Source: Bacteroidetes bacterium UBA6661 (lineage in GTDB: Bacteria > Bacteroidota > Bacteroidia > AKYH767-A > OLB10). Taken from it: a stretch of DNA of 32,409 bases. The DNA lies in the NCBI GenBank assembly GCA_002455375.1, contig DKKR01000030.1:30049-62457 (forward strand), read 5' to 3'. Positions 24,701 through 32,409 of this stretch are shown here, one piece after another. Numbering within the stretch: the stretch's first letter is position 1; each line of letters begins with the position of its first letter. The notes below the pieces were generated by a model. It did not search any database, was not told the DNA's origin, and saw nothing but the letters and a program-made list of their open reading frames with translations. The translations under genes were made by a program, and so were the position numbers.

Positions 24701-25067
24701 TTTCGAATAGACCGACTAAGGCAAGCTGTTCCTTTTGTTGCCAAGATTCTGAAAGGTGTTTAAGTTCTTTTTTTAGTGCAGGATATTGTGTTTCGTTAAT
24801 AAACTGAAGTTCGCTGATGGAGGCAGCTTTATTTTTGCGAAAAGCTACATTGGTTGCCTGAAGCCATGAATTGTTTACTAACTGAGTAAGGTCGGAAATT
24901 GCCGATTGCGAAGGTGTAGTTACTTCTGCAATTTCTATGGTGATGTTTTTGCTTTTGTCAATAATATAGGTGCTTATAAAGGCATTGGCTAAGGTGATAA
25001 CAATAAGCAAGATAAAAATGACGTAAAGCTTTTTATCAATTTTAAAAGACCATTTATTGGATTGCAT
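21708..25067 (-). CDS. Hybrid sensor histidine kinase with HAMP, GAF and two receiver domains
   Basis: About 1119 residues from the ATG at 25067-25065 (MQSNKWSFKIDKK), preceded by GGAG. The open frame runs 56 codons further but passes through the tRNA-Cys gene, so it was cut. Order: helix 1 (13-34), a periplasmic helical sensor of about 150 residues, helix 2 (188-211), HAMP (213-300), GAF (about 312-470), coiled coil (470-560), HisKA with phospho-His H572 (MSHELRTPLN), HATPase with DSGIGIP and GGTGLGLTI (670-800), receiver 1 (860-975, D910) and receiver 2 (999-1119, D1050). In receiver 1 the acidic pair is partly lost (E866-K867-D868); in receiver 2 the usual Lys is Arg (SRPL, R1102). The stimulus is unknown and no output regulator is adjacent. 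Confidence 0.94.
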   Translation of the reverse strand: MQSNKWSFKIDKKLYVIFILLIVITLANAFISTYIIDKSKNITIEIAEVTTPSQSAISDLTQLVNNSWLQATNVAFRKNKAASISELQFINETQYPALKKELKHLSESWQQKEQLALVGLFEKYDRLIYFESQLIEKARVSTENNVEILETQITPQVQEITALLSDFNIKKRAETTAKQKEMIQSFIVLMAVVLGLAMVIINFIIVITLFLNKQVVNPLMKIRRYLLQLGKGELPELNIKTPKNAVGEMIDALKMHVSGLNRTAEFANNIGQGKFDYHFEPLSENDVQGKALLDMRSKLKAASEEDASQKWISEGLERISVLNKDYTLDMQVLCNNLIKEVVEYSSACHGTVFLLDTKDESLHEVDLKGIYCRSHQLTDLHIEWIKHQLVKKCIDNNERIETSLLFDIRKDGENKSMPCSVFVMPLFASGRVIGALEIASLNKLTASGLNYLQRLIEPVSASIYAVYSNALTRELLEESIMQSEELVAQKQELAQVNQNLTIKSEELEISQKELKKQQEELKAANINLEIKAHLLEERSLAVEEARQSLAFKATQLEQTNKFKSAFLANMSHELRTPLNSILILAKLLAGNKNKNLTDKQIEHASVIHKSGSDLLLLINDILDISKIESGKLEFVFEKMNIETVANDINLLFKEFASEKQINFQVKVWDNCYPEMVSDKLRLEQVIKNLISNALKFTDKNGHVSLDFRKATTEDCKTHNLLFEEDIIAISVTDSGIGIPVEKQKQVFEAFKQADNSTSRKYGGTGLGLTISREIVQILGGEIVLESTPGKGSTFTVFIPFFASCESKHDNPVKKVITQAETEKQETENTKKELPLINTIVSKFPDNDFTDDRNFITPFDKVILILEKDITFLKTLIDYCHIFNYKAIASQNGETGILLAKSYHPHFILLDHNLPDIDGGTLLKNIRSEQKLCNIPIHIISELKPTQGLINEFNITAFHHKPLNKKQLENVMNQLQAPENIPQEETVVEQAFHESSLSGKTILMADDDLRNIYALTTLIESAGANLIYAYDGKEAINKLEKNPHVDIVLMDDLMPVMNGVDAITEIRKAAQFRNIPVLAVLSGSDAQEKEKCLLAGATDTLSRPLNNDQILNKIKFLLYQ

Positions 25068-25136
25068 TGCTCCGGGTATAAGAAATATTAAAAAATTATA
25101 CGAGGTGGCAGTGTAAATGGTTACCTGAATAAAACA

Positions 25137-25166
25137 AAAAATCCCGCTATGGGAGGCGGGATTTTG
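25137..25166 (-). terminator. Intrinsic terminator downstream of tRNA-Cys
   Basis: ATCCCGC (25141-25147) pairs with GCGGGAT (25156-25162) with an 8-base loop, and flanking A and T runs extend the stem. On the minus strand a T-run follows the hairpin, directly after the tRNA end. It separates the tRNA from the histidine kinase gene, which must therefore have its own promoter in 25068-25136. Confidence 0.85.
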
Positions 25167-25170
25167 AGTG

Positions 25171-25241
25171 AGGTCGCGAGCAGATTCGAACTGCTGTACA
25201 AGGTTTTGCAGACCTCTGCCTAGCCACTCGGCCACGCGACC
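25171..25241 (-). tRNA. tRNA-Cys (GCA)
   Basis: The minus strand folds as a 71-base tRNA: acceptor GGTCGCG (25241-25235) pairs with CGCGACC (25178-25172), discriminator T at 25171. The anticodon stem GAGGT/ACCTT carries the loop CTGCAAA, anticodon GCA, and the T arm is GCAG-TTCGAAT-CTGC. The U discriminator base is a known identity element for Cys. No CCA is encoded, so it must be added after transcription. Confidence 0.96.
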
Positions 25242-25343
25242 CTATTTACTGGCGGCAAATGTAAAAATATTTTGCTTGCGGCAACAAGAGTGAAAATACT
25301 GAAATAAATGGTTTTAAACGATTAATTAGCCGAACTGGTTACA

Positions 25344-25694
25344 TTAAGCTTCAATTACAAATGTAGCTTCACTAATAAAACCCTTTACAGGAGGATTATA
25401 TTTGGTTATGGCCACTTTTATTTTACTGCATATTGTAAAACGTTCTTTCATTTTTTGTGCAATGCGATTGCCAACATGTTCTATAAGTTTTGACGGAATG
25501 GCCATTTGTGTTTTAACCATTTCATTGACTTCGACATAATCAATAGTCTGAGTCAGATTATCGGAGTTTGCTGCAATACTCAGGTCGGCATAAAAAGTGA
25601 TATCCACACGATAGCGGCCACCAATAACGGTTTCTTGTGATAAACAGCCATGGTGCGCATAACATTCAATACCGGATAAAATTAGTTGGTGCAT
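25344..25694 (-). CDS. folB: Dihydroneopterin aldolase
   Basis: About 116 residues from the ATG at 25694-25692 (MHQLILSGIECYAHHGCLSQ), which aligns with normal FolB; the frame is open seven codons upstream. The YAHHGCLSQE block with the conserved Glu, the TIDYVEVNEMV segment, LIEHVGNRIA and the C-terminal lysine block KVAITKYNPPV are all present. It splits dihydroneopterin to 6-hydroxymethyl-dihydropterin in folate synthesis. No other folate gene is near. It diverges from the GH13 gene. Confidence 0.92.
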   Translation of the reverse strand: MHQLILSGIECYAHHGCLSQETVIGGRYRVDITFYADLSIAANSDNLTQTIDYVEVNEMVKTQMAIPSKLIEHVGNRIAQKMKERFTICSKIKVAITKYNPPVKGFISEATFVIEA

Positions 25695-25712
25695 AATGCA
25701 AAATTTTGGATA

Positions 25713-25720
25713 CAAAAGTA
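25713..25720 (-). promoter_or_regulatory. Candidate -7 box of folB
   Basis: TACTTTTG on the minus strand matches TAnnTTTG, 18 bases before the folB ATG. No convincing -33 TTG at normal spacing. Confidence 0.35.
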
Positions 25721-25778
25721 ATTCATTGGCAAATGATTCTTTTTCTTTAATATCGCCTTTTATTTATGAAATATAGAA

Positions 25779-27314
25779 ATGAAAATTCGTCTTGTTTTAT
25801 TACTCACTTTTATAAACCTTAGTCTGCTAATGGCACAGCAACCCATAACTCTTAATGTGTCTCAGCCTGATCAAGACTGGCCTAACAGTGTTACTTATCA
25901 TATTTTTGTCCGCTCCTTTAGTGATGGCAACGGTGACGGCATTGGCGACCTTAAAGGTATTACTGCCAAATGGGACTACCTCAGAAAATTAGGTGCAGAA
26001 GCAATTTTAATCAGCCCGGTATTTGCTTCGCCTTCATACCATAAATACGATGTGACGGATTATAATAAATTATCACCGGAATATGGAAACATAGAATCGT
26101 TTCAATACTTTTTAAAAGATGCTCATGCAGAAGGATTTAAGGTGATTTTAGATATACCACTAAATCATTGCAGCAGCAAACATCCCTGGTTTTTAGAAGC
26201 AGTAAAAAATCCGGCAAGTGCAATGCGAAACTATTTTTTGTGGAGTAACAACCCTCCTGCAACGGAGAAAGACAAATGGCATCTGCCAAAAGATGAAAAA
26301 GGGAATACAGTTGGAAAAGCATACTATTATGGTTTCTTCAGTCCTGAAATGCCTGACTGGAACTACGACAATACACAGGTTGTGGAGGAAGCACAACGAA
26401 TTTTAAAATTTTGGATTGATTTGGGAGTAGATGGATTCAGATTGGATGCTGCACAGCATATTTTTAATGATCACATCAAAAATGTTGGCTTCTGGAATAT
26501 GATTTCTGCTTATGTAAGAAGCATTAACAAGCATATCTTTTTAGTAGGCGAGGTGGACAATTCTTCTGATGTTGTAGCACCATATCTTAAACCACTCGAT
26601 GCTTGTTTTGACTTTGATTTGTCACGTGAGGTTGTTCAATCTCTGAAGAATGAGAATGCAGGTAATTTTCCTGTGAGAATGGAAAAAATAATCACGCACT
26701 ATAAAACAGCAAATAAAGATTATAGGGATGTTATTTTCCTTACCAATCACGATCAGAACAGATTGATGAGTGAGGTTGGAAATAATGTTGACAAAGCAAA
26801 GCTTGCAGCCAATATTTTATTTACCCTTCCCGGAATTCCATACATTTATTATGGGGAAGAGATTGGGATGAAGGGAGAAAAGCCTGATGAGTTTATTCGT
26901 GAACCCATGTTGTTTGCTCCTGAAAAAGAAGATGAAATGCGACCTAAATGGATGAAGCCGAAATACAGTACAGATAAAACCGTTGAGCCTGCAATGGTTC
27001 AGATAAAAGAAGATCAGTCGCTGTGGAATCATTATTCAAGAATCATTTCTTTGCGCAAAGACAACAGAGCGTTGCAGTATGGTCAATTTGAAAACTCTTC
27101 TTTGAGCAATAAAAGTATAATGGCATATTACCGCATTTATAATCAGATGCGTGTTTTGATAATTAACAACGTTAGTGCAACGGCCGTTACACTTACTAAA
27201 GAAGAAAAAGACAACGAACTTGTAAATCCGATTTTTCAGACATCAAAGCAAACTACTGTTAAAGGAAACAAAATTACGGTTGCGCCATACAGTACAATTA
27301 TACTCACCAATTGA
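25779..27314 (+). CDS. Secreted GH13 alpha-amylase-family glycosidase
   Basis: This 511-residue protein has a Sec signal peptide (MKIRLVLLLTFINLSLLMAQ, cleavage near AQQ) and a GH13 barrel. Conserved region I is DIPLNH (125-130), II GFRLDAAQH with nucleophile D223, III LVGEV with acid/base E258, and IV TNHDQNR with D325. An early calcium-type loop reads DGNGDGIGDLKG (49-60). A beta-sandwich C-domain ends the protein. It should cleave alpha-glucans or related alpha-glucosides in the periplasm or outside the cell. The FVRSFSDGNGDGIGDL opening resembles trehalose synthase/oligo-glucosidase subfamilies as well as amylases, so the exact substrate is open. No sus-type neighbours are present. Confidence 0.93.
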   Translation: MKIRLVLLLTFINLSLLMAQQPITLNVSQPDQDWPNSVTYHIFVRSFSDGNGDGIGDLKGITAKWDYLRKLGAEAILISPVFASPSYHKYDVTDYNKLSPEYGNIESFQYFLKDAHAEGFKVILDIPLNHCSSKHPWFLEAVKNPASAMRNYFLWSNNPPATEKDKWHLPKDEKGNTVGKAYYYGFFSPEMPDWNYDNTQVVEEAQRILKFWIDLGVDGFRLDAAQHIFNDHIKNVGFWNMISAYVRSINKHIFLVGEVDNSSDVVAPYLKPLDACFDFDLSREVVQSLKNENAGNFPVRMEKIITHYKTANKDYRDVIFLTNHDQNRLMSEVGNNVDKAKLAANILFTLPGIPYIYYGEEIGMKGEKPDEFIREPMLFAPEKEDEMRPKWMKPKYSTDKTVEPAMVQIKEDQSLWNHYSRIISLRKDNRALQYGQFENSSLSNKSIMAYYRIYNQMRVLIINNVSATAVTLTKEEKDNELVNPIFQTSKQTTVKGNKITVAPYSTIILTN

Positions 27315-27327
27315 TACGTATTAAAAA

Positions 27328-27415
27328 TTAATACCAATCCTGAAAGAATGTAATATGCAGGAGCAGTGTAAACCGTAGTTCTTTCAGGGCTTAGAAAATA
27401 TATTGCTGGTATTAA
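27328..27415. repeat. Nested inverted repeats between convergent genes
   Basis: An outer 9-base pair (TTAATACCA at 27328-27336, TGGTATTAA at 27407-27415) encloses an inner 10-base pair (CCTGAAAGAA at 27339-27348, TTCTTTCAGG at 27379-27388). It fills the gap between the GH13 and gltX stops and touches the gltX stop codon. It may work as a bidirectional terminator or RNA 3'-end structure, although no strong T-run follows either arm. Confidence 0.55.
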
Positions 27416-28950
27416 ACAAACTTCAACGCAGTTTCTAATCTTTTAATCACTTCGTCTTTTCCAAGCAGTTGAATCATTGGAAAAAGGTCAACACCTTGTG
27501 CCTGCCCACTAACAAATACGCGAAAGAGTTGAAGTACTTCACCGGGTTTGATATTGTTTTTTTCAGCAGTAGTTTTAAAAGTTTGCTCGGCAAGTTGACT
27601 ACTCCAGTCCTGTAAAGTCATAAATTCATCAGAGAGCATTTTGAAAAATGAAATAAATTCAGTTTTCCATTTTTTAGAGATTACTGTCTGATCAAATTCT
27701 GACGGTGCTTTAAAAAGATATATTCCTTTTTCAGGCATTTCTTTCTCAAACTGAACACGGGGTTTTAACAATGCCACACATGCTGTTAGATAATTATCAG
27801 AGAGGCGCACATCATCTGCACTGATTCCAGTGCGTGTTGCAACCATAGGTTTAATTCGTTTTGCAATGGCTTCATTGGGTTGTCGCAGCATCCATTGTGT
27901 GTTGTACCATTTTGTTTTTTCAAGATCGAAACGTGCACCTGCTTTGTGAACATGATCTAAAGAAAATGCTGCAATGAGTTCGTTCATATTAAAAATTTCC
28001 TGCGCTGTTCCGGGATTCCAACCAAGCATTGCAAGCATATTAACAAATGCTTCGGGGTAGTAACCACTCTCGCGGTAGCCACTAGAAACCTCACCTGTTG
28101 AAGGGTCTTTCCATTCAAGAGGAAAGACAGGAAATCCTAATCTGTCACCATCACGCTTGCTGAGTTTTCCTTTACCATCAGGTTTTAGTAATAATGGAAG
28201 GTGGGCATAGTGTGGCATTTGTGCAGTTAGTCCGAGATAACGATAAATTAATATATGAGCAGGAGCCGAAGGCAGCCACTCTTCACCTCTGATGGCATGT
28301 GTTATTTCCATCAGGTAGTCATCAACAATATGTGCTAAATGATAGGTAGGCATGCCATCACTTTTAAGCAACACTTTATCATCAACTAAATTAGAGTCAA
28401 AGCTAACTACACCACGAATGAGATCTGTAAAAGTTATAGTTTCATTTTCCGGAATTTTCAACCGGATAGCATAAGCAACATTCTTTGAAAGTAGTTCTTT
28501 AACTTCGTCAACACTTAATGCCAATGAATTATTAAGCTTCATTCTAGTTGCACTGCCATAAGAAAAGGTTTCTTTTTTTTCTTCTGCATTTTTGCGCTGC
28601 TGTTCTAATTGATGTGCAGTATCAAATGCATAATAGGCATTGCCGGACTCAACGAGTTGCATGGCATAGCTTCTGTAAATTTCTTTTCGTTCACTCTGTC
28701 TGTATGGCGTATGTGTTCCACCAACAGAAACACCTTCATCAATGGTAATGCCACACCAGTGTAGTGCATCAATGATATATTGTTCAGCACCGGGAACAAA
28801 GCGGTTCTGATCGGTATCTTCTATACGTAATAAAAAATCGCCTGCATTTTTTTTAGCAAACAGCCAGGCATATAATGCTGTGCGCACACCGCCCATGTGT
28901 AAAGGGCCTGTTGGGCTGGGAGCAAATCGTGTTCTTATTCTTCGCTGCAT
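27412..28950 (-). CDS. gltX: Glutamyl-tRNA synthetase
   Basis: This 512-residue class I synthetase charges tRNA-Glu. The HIGH-type motif is PLHMGG at 16-21 in TRFAPSPTGPLHMGGVRTAL, IEDTDQNR follows near residue 43, and the KMSKS-type motif is KLSKRDGD near residue 260. The C-terminal anticodon-binding region is complete and of normal length. A discriminating or non-discriminating type cannot be decided here. It lies 46 bases behind the M1 peptidase gene on the same strand and converges on the GH13 gene. Confidence 0.98.
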   Translation of the reverse strand: MQRRIRTRFAPSPTGPLHMGGVRTALYAWLFAKKNAGDFLLRIEDTDQNRFVPGAEQYIIDALHWCGITIDEGVSVGGTHTPYRQSERKEIYRSYAMQLVESGNAYYAFDTAHQLEQQRKNAEEKKETFSYGSATRMKLNNSLALSVDEVKELLSKNVAYAIRLKIPENETITFTDLIRGVVSFDSNLVDDKVLLKSDGMPTYHLAHIVDDYLMEITHAIRGEEWLPSAPAHILIYRYLGLTAQMPHYAHLPLLLKPDGKGKLSKRDGDRLGFPVFPLEWKDPSTGEVSSGYRESGYYPEAFVNMLAMLGWNPGTAQEIFNMNELIAAFSLDHVHKAGARFDLEKTKWYNTQWMLRQPNEAIAKRIKPMVATRTGISADDVRLSDNYLTACVALLKPRVQFEKEMPEKGIYLFKAPSEFDQTVISKKWKTEFISFFKMLSDEFMTLQDWSSQLAEQTFKTTAEKNNIKPGEVLQLFRVFVSGQAQGVDLFPMIQLLGKDEVIKRLETALKFV

Positions 28951-28966
28951 AAAATAAATTCTGCGG

Positions 28967-28974
28967 CAAAGATA
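28967..28974 (-). promoter_or_regulatory. Candidate -7 box of gltX
   Basis: TATCTTTG on the minus strand matches TAnnTTTG and ends 16 bases before the gltX ATG, in the short gap after the M1 peptidase gene. A -33 TTG is not evident. Confidence 0.4.
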
Positions 28975-28996
28975 ATCGAGTAAAAGATTGAGAAGT

Positions 28997-31540
28997 TTAT
29001 TTCTTAAGTGAAGTTATGCTTGAAGTGAGTTTTTCTTCAATTTTTTTGTAATCACGTAACTGATCAAAATATTCAGGCTTTGTTTCCAACTCTTTTATCT
29101 TGTTGGTGACAAATTTTTTGAGTTTACTCAGTGTATTGGACGTTTGCATATTCATAAACTTTGAGCTGCTGTTTTTTGCAGCATCAGTCAAAGCGTCAAC
29201 ACCTTTTTCTGTTACAGCAGGCGAACTATGTTCGAGGAAGGTTCCGAGATTTTGAATAATTCCCATCTTTCCAAATCCCGAAGCCACATTTAATGCATTT
29301 ATCATGTAATCATAATTTTCATCGCTGCCATACTGTGCATAAAGCCCCGATAGTGTGTAAAGAAGGTTGTTGTTATTATCTGACTCATATTTTTTTAGTT
29401 CGGACAATTGCTTGGGATTTTTTGTGATGTAATGCTCCAATGCTGTAGTCATTACATTGTATGATGAATCATTTATAGCAATATTATCTAAAGTAGAATC
29501 ATCAAAATATTTATATAAAGTTGACAAGGCAGATTCCCTAACATGTGCTTTAGCATCTTGAGTTACCATTTGTTGTAACTTATTTTTTACTGCGCTATCG
29601 GCTTTTGCTGCTGCACCTATATTTCTCAAAGCAAGTGCTCTGATAGAAGGGCTTTTATCGTCTAATGCACTGATAATAATTTTTGCTTCTGCACTATTGC
29701 CTTCATAGCCTTTTGCCAAAGCATCAATTGCTTCGTAACGATCAAGAAACAATGGTGCATGCTTGTACTGAAACATCCATTCATCATTGGTGTGATTGTC
29801 TTTTTTTGAGCACAGCAATTGTTTTTCTGCATCAACATTAATCAACTGAGGTTTGTTGTTGCAATCAAAAAACAAATATTCTTTTTGTTGCGTAAGTGTA
29901 ACCTGTTCGCGTCTCACTTTTCCGTTCTCATAAATATCTATTGAAAGAGGAAGTTTATAGAGTGGTGTTTCCTGAAGGTTTTGTTTTTGCTCGATGATGA
30001 CAGTTTGTTTTTTCAGTGTATCGTTCCACTGATAACTGATGTCAATAATGGGATGACCTTTAGCAAAAAACCACTGATTGAAAAACCAGTTGAGGTCTTG
30101 TCCGGTAACAGCTTCAAAAGCCAAACGTAGATTATGTGCTTCAACAGGGCTGAATTTATTGTCGTTTAAATATTTTTTCAATGACATAAAAAAGGCATCA
30201 TCGCCAACATATTTACGAAGCATGTGTAACACACGTCCACCTTTAGAATAGCTGTGTCTGTCGAACATATCTTCGCGCGAATTGTAATGAAAGCGAATAA
30301 GATCAACCTGCTTGTATTTGGCTTCAGCAAGATATTGATTCAGATCATCCATACCACCTTTGTCAGCTTCTTCACGACCGTATTTGTATTCATCCCACAG
30401 ATATTCACCATAGGTAGCAAATGACTCGTTTAATGGTATATTACTCCACGATTCACAAGTAACATAATCGCCAAACCAGTGATGAAAAATTTCATGCGCT
30501 ATGGTGCTTTCATTGTTGCCATCTAGGAGTTCGCGTTTGGTGCGGTGTAAATACTCACCATAAAGAATAGCAGAAGTGTTTTCCATAGCACCGCTAACGT
30601 AATCGTGAACAACAACATTTGATAGTTTTTCCCAAGGATAGTCAACGCCTAATTTGCGAGAGTAGAAGTCGAGTATTTCGGGTACGTTTCCAAAAATATC
30701 TTTTGCATATTTTTCATATTCAGGGTCAACATAATAGTTTACTTCAATATTGCGCCAACGGTCTTTAACTACTTTAAAATTGCTCACTGCCATCATAGTC
30801 AGATAGGGTGCAGCAGGTAATGATTGTTTCCATGTATCTGTACGTGTGCCGTCTGTATTTTTAACGGAGGATGTCATCAAACCATTGCTTAGTGTTATAA
30901 ATGAGCTGTCAACAGTTATGCTGATTTCCTGAGTCATATTTTGGTTTGGAGAATCAATTGTCGGGAACCAAACGGAGTTACTTTGTGTTTCACCCTGCGT
31001 CCAAACTTGTCGTGGTTTGTTAGGGTTTTTACCATCGGCATTAATGAAGTAAAGACCTTTATCACTAATAATTGCTGCACTGCCTCCAATGTTTTTTAAT
31101 TCGTCAGGCTTTGATATGTAGTCAATATAAACCGTATAAGTTTCAGTTCTGTTGTAAAAGCGGTCGAGGTTGATAGTCAATGAGTCGTTTTGGTAGGAAT
31201 AAGTTAATTTTTTTCTTCCGGTGTCTGTAATCAGGCTGACTTCATTGATGTCCATACCACGTGCGTTTAATATCAATGTGTTTACACTGGTAAAGTAGGG
31301 TTTAGCAGTTATTTCTGCAATACCGTACAGATACTTTTTATTCCAGTCGAAACGTACTTTCAGTTTGGTATGTTGTAAGTCGTTTAAGATTGTGTTGCTG
31401 GCACGATAGTCTTCATAGGCAGGTTTTACTTCAATGGCGGGAAGGTCATGTGTTTCAACGGGAGTTTTTCGAGTTGTTTTACACGATGATAAAAGTGCAA
31501 TGGAGATGAGTGCAGCAAAGAGATATTTTATAAAATTCAT
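28997..31540 (-). CDS. M1-family aminopeptidase, lipoprotein, with C-terminal helical repeats
   Basis: About 847 residues from the ATG at 31540-31538 (MNFIKYLFAALISIALLSSC); a TTG three codons upstream is less likely. A lipobox Cys (LSSC, residue 20) implies export and membrane anchoring. The M1 signatures are GAMEN at 317-321 and the zinc site H349-E-x2-H353-H with E372 in NESFATYGEYLW, following an N-terminal beta domain. The last third (from about residue 600) has HEAT-like helical repeats (IRALALRNIGAAAKADSA, VRESALSTLYKYF). It should remove N-terminal residues from peptides outside the cytoplasm. It is downstream of the gene-free stretch and upstream of gltX. Confidence 0.94.
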   Translation of the reverse strand: MNFIKYLFAALISIALLSSCKTTRKTPVETHDLPAIEVKPAYEDYRASNTILNDLQHTKLKVRFDWNKKYLYGIAEITAKPYFTSVNTLILNARGMDINEVSLITDTGRKKLTYSYQNDSLTINLDRFYNRTETYTVYIDYISKPDELKNIGGSAAIISDKGLYFINADGKNPNKPRQVWTQGETQSNSVWFPTIDSPNQNMTQEISITVDSSFITLSNGLMTSSVKNTDGTRTDTWKQSLPAAPYLTMMAVSNFKVVKDRWRNIEVNYYVDPEYEKYAKDIFGNVPEILDFYSRKLGVDYPWEKLSNVVVHDYVSGAMENTSAILYGEYLHRTKRELLDGNNESTIAHEIFHHWFGDYVTCESWSNIPLNESFATYGEYLWDEYKYGREEADKGGMDDLNQYLAEAKYKQVDLIRFHYNSREDMFDRHSYSKGGRVLHMLRKYVGDDAFFMSLKKYLNDNKFSPVEAHNLRLAFEAVTGQDLNWFFNQWFFAKGHPIIDISYQWNDTLKKQTVIIEQKQNLQETPLYKLPLSIDIYENGKVRREQVTLTQQKEYLFFDCNNKPQLINVDAEKQLLCSKKDNHTNDEWMFQYKHAPLFLDRYEAIDALAKGYEGNSAEAKIIISALDDKSPSIRALALRNIGAAAKADSAVKNKLQQMVTQDAKAHVRESALSTLYKYFDDSTLDNIAINDSSYNVMTTALEHYITKNPKQLSELKKYESDNNNNLLYTLSGLYAQYGSDENYDYMINALNVASGFGKMGIIQNLGTFLEHSSPAVTEKGVDALTDAAKNSSSKFMNMQTSNTLSKLKKFVTNKIKELETKPEYFDQLRDYKKIEEKLTSSITSLKK

Positions 31541-31929
31541 GTTAAGCAAAATTAGAAGGCGTGAAATAAAGAAAATAATGCTGCTAAATTGGTTAAAATC
31601 AAGTTAAGGAGCAAAAGGTGATAAATAGAAGTAATATTTTAGTTTAAGCCTTCGCGAGAAACCTTTTTTCTATCATGCAAAAGAAGCAAAGAGTTATAGT
31701 TGATATTTTTAATTCTTAATTATCTCAAATATAACTGTCAATCTCCTGCATATTGCGGATTATTATTTCAACTTGATAAAGGAAAATAAGATGTTGAAAT
31801 AAAACCATGTTTTTAATTTTTTCATTCCCCCGTTAATTTCATTTGATATGGGAAAAAACTTTCAAAATATAGAGCTGATAAAAACATTGATTCATTGATA
31901 GGACAAAGATAAATAACAAAAAAGGTCGG
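31541..31929. other. Gene-free stretch of about 390 bases
   Basis: No convincing coding frame or RNA gene is seen between the sigma factor stop and the M1 peptidase start. It holds the candidate M1 promoter at its left end and a 10-base inverted repeat TTATTTCAAC/GTTGAAATAA (31763-31772 and 31793-31802, 20-base loop). An anti-sigma gene, often found after an ECF sigma gene, is absent. Confidence 0.6.
31547..31554 (-). promoter_or_regulatory. Candidate -7 box of the M1 peptidase gene
   Basis: TAATTTTG on the minus strand fits TAnnTTTG and ends six bases before the ATG at 31540, so the transcript would have little or no leader. No clear -33 TTG. Confidence 0.4.
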
Positions 31930-32409
31930 TTATAATTTATCAATTATTTTCATCACACGGTCTGTCATAGCATTACAGTAAACCGCATTAAACTCAAACA
32001 GCTCTTCTGCTGCATAAGATTTTTCAATCTCTGCACGAAGCATAGCCTTTGAACGATTAAGTCGTGTTTTCACATTAGCTTCGCTGATGTTTAAAAGTCC
32101 GGCAGTTTCAGCTACGTTCAAACCATTAATCTCACGAAGTGAAAAAACCATTCTGTAATCATCAGGAATTTTACTTAAAGCTTCTTCGATAATATCTCCC
32201 AATTCGCGGTTTTGAATTAGTTTATTGGTATCGTTATTTGTTTCTGTAAACATGGGTTGTGAATTTTCGTGTACATCATGTTGGATTTCATTTTTAAAAC
32301 CTGCTTTTTCTTTTTTGCGGAAGCAGTTGTTGAGCATTATCCGGATTATCCAGGTTTTAAAATTCGAGCGTCCTTCAAATTGGGATAGATTTTTATAAGT
32401 ATCTACAAA
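31930..32409 (-). CDS. ECF-type RNA polymerase sigma factor (partial, 5' end missing)
   Basis: The frame stays open to the right edge, giving the last 159 residues. The first visible part, TYKNLSQFEGRSNFKTWIIR, is the end of sigma region 2 (the F-x-G-x-S-x-FxTW block). Then comes a polar linker and region 4 with IPDDYRMVFSLREINGLNVA and the helix-turn-helix segment ETAGLLNISEANVKTRLNRS. It is therefore a group 4 (extracytoplasmic function) sigma factor. An ATG at 32337 lies inside region 2 and is not the true start. The C-terminal extension after region 4 (LFEFNAVYCNAMTDRVMKII) contains a Cys. The promoters it reads are unknown. Confidence 0.92.
   Translation of the reverse strand, partial: FVDTYKNLSQFEGRSNFKTWIIRIMLNNCFRKKEKAGFKNEIQHDVHENSQPMFTETNNDTNKLIQNRELGDIIEEALSKIPDDYRMVFSLREINGLNVAETAGLLNISEANVKTRLNRSKAMLRAEIEKSYAAEELFEFNAVYCNAMTDRVMKIIDKL

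Noticed and set aside
25068..25235. 56-codon N-terminal extension of the histidine kinase
   Set aside because: It crosses the tRNA-Cys gene and its terminator.
1..32409. CRISPR array, insertion sequence, prophage or defence system
   Set aside because: No spaced repeats, transposase, integrase, nuclease-helicase pair or toxin-antitoxin pair was found in the frames read.

Overview
The window looks like a chromosomal segment of an AT-rich member of the Bacteroidota. The signs are several upstream regions carrying the phylum-type -7 box TAnnTTTG, few useful Shine-Dalgarno sequences, a secreted NosZ made as a lipoprotein, the gene order rimP-nusA-infB followed by a small membrane protein, and a kynurenine-pathway 3-hydroxyanthranilate dioxygenase. 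No insertion sequence, phage, plasmid or CRISPR array was seen. I cannot name the genus from the sequence alone.

Region 1 (1-6.6 kb, all on the minus strand) is a compact nitrous-oxide reduction operon, in transcription order: cytochrome c lipoprotein, nosZ (Sec-exported, clade II type), a fasciclin-domain lipoprotein, a four-helix membrane protein in the place of NosB, nosL, nosD, nosF and the start of nosY, which runs off the left edge. Most junctions from nosL onward overlap. A good Bacteroidota promoter with a CRP/FNR-type palindrome lies before the cytochrome gene, and an 11-bp perfect hairpin separates nosZ from the fasciclin gene. Together these products would deliver electrons to NosZ, build its copper centres and reduce N2O to N2 in the periplasm.

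Region 2 (6.6-9.7 kb) holds a small membrane protein, then a secreted M28 metallopeptidase translationally coupled to a divergent LutB-like double [4Fe-4S] protein.

Region 3 (9.7-15.9 kb, minus strand) is the translation/transcription operon rimP-nusA-infB, continued by a 79-residue membrane protein one base after infB and by trhO. A terminator-like hairpin sits in the rimP leader.

Region 4 (15.9-20.9 kb) has a PolB-type 3'-5' exonuclease facing a methyltransferase, mnmG, ybeY, 3-hydroxyanthranilate dioxygenase and a small helical protein. Two perfect copies of the parS core GTTTCACGTGAAAC flank mnmG, which suggests that ParB loads here and that the region is near the chromosome origin.

Region 5 (20.9-32.4 kb) has an atypical SDR lacking the catalytic Tyr/Lys, a large hybrid histidine kinase, tRNA-Cys with its terminator, folB, a secreted GH13 alpha-amylase-family enzyme, gltX, an M1 aminopeptidase lipoprotein, a gene-free stretch of about 390 bases, and an ECF sigma factor cut by the right edge. 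These are mostly independent housekeeping or envelope genes.
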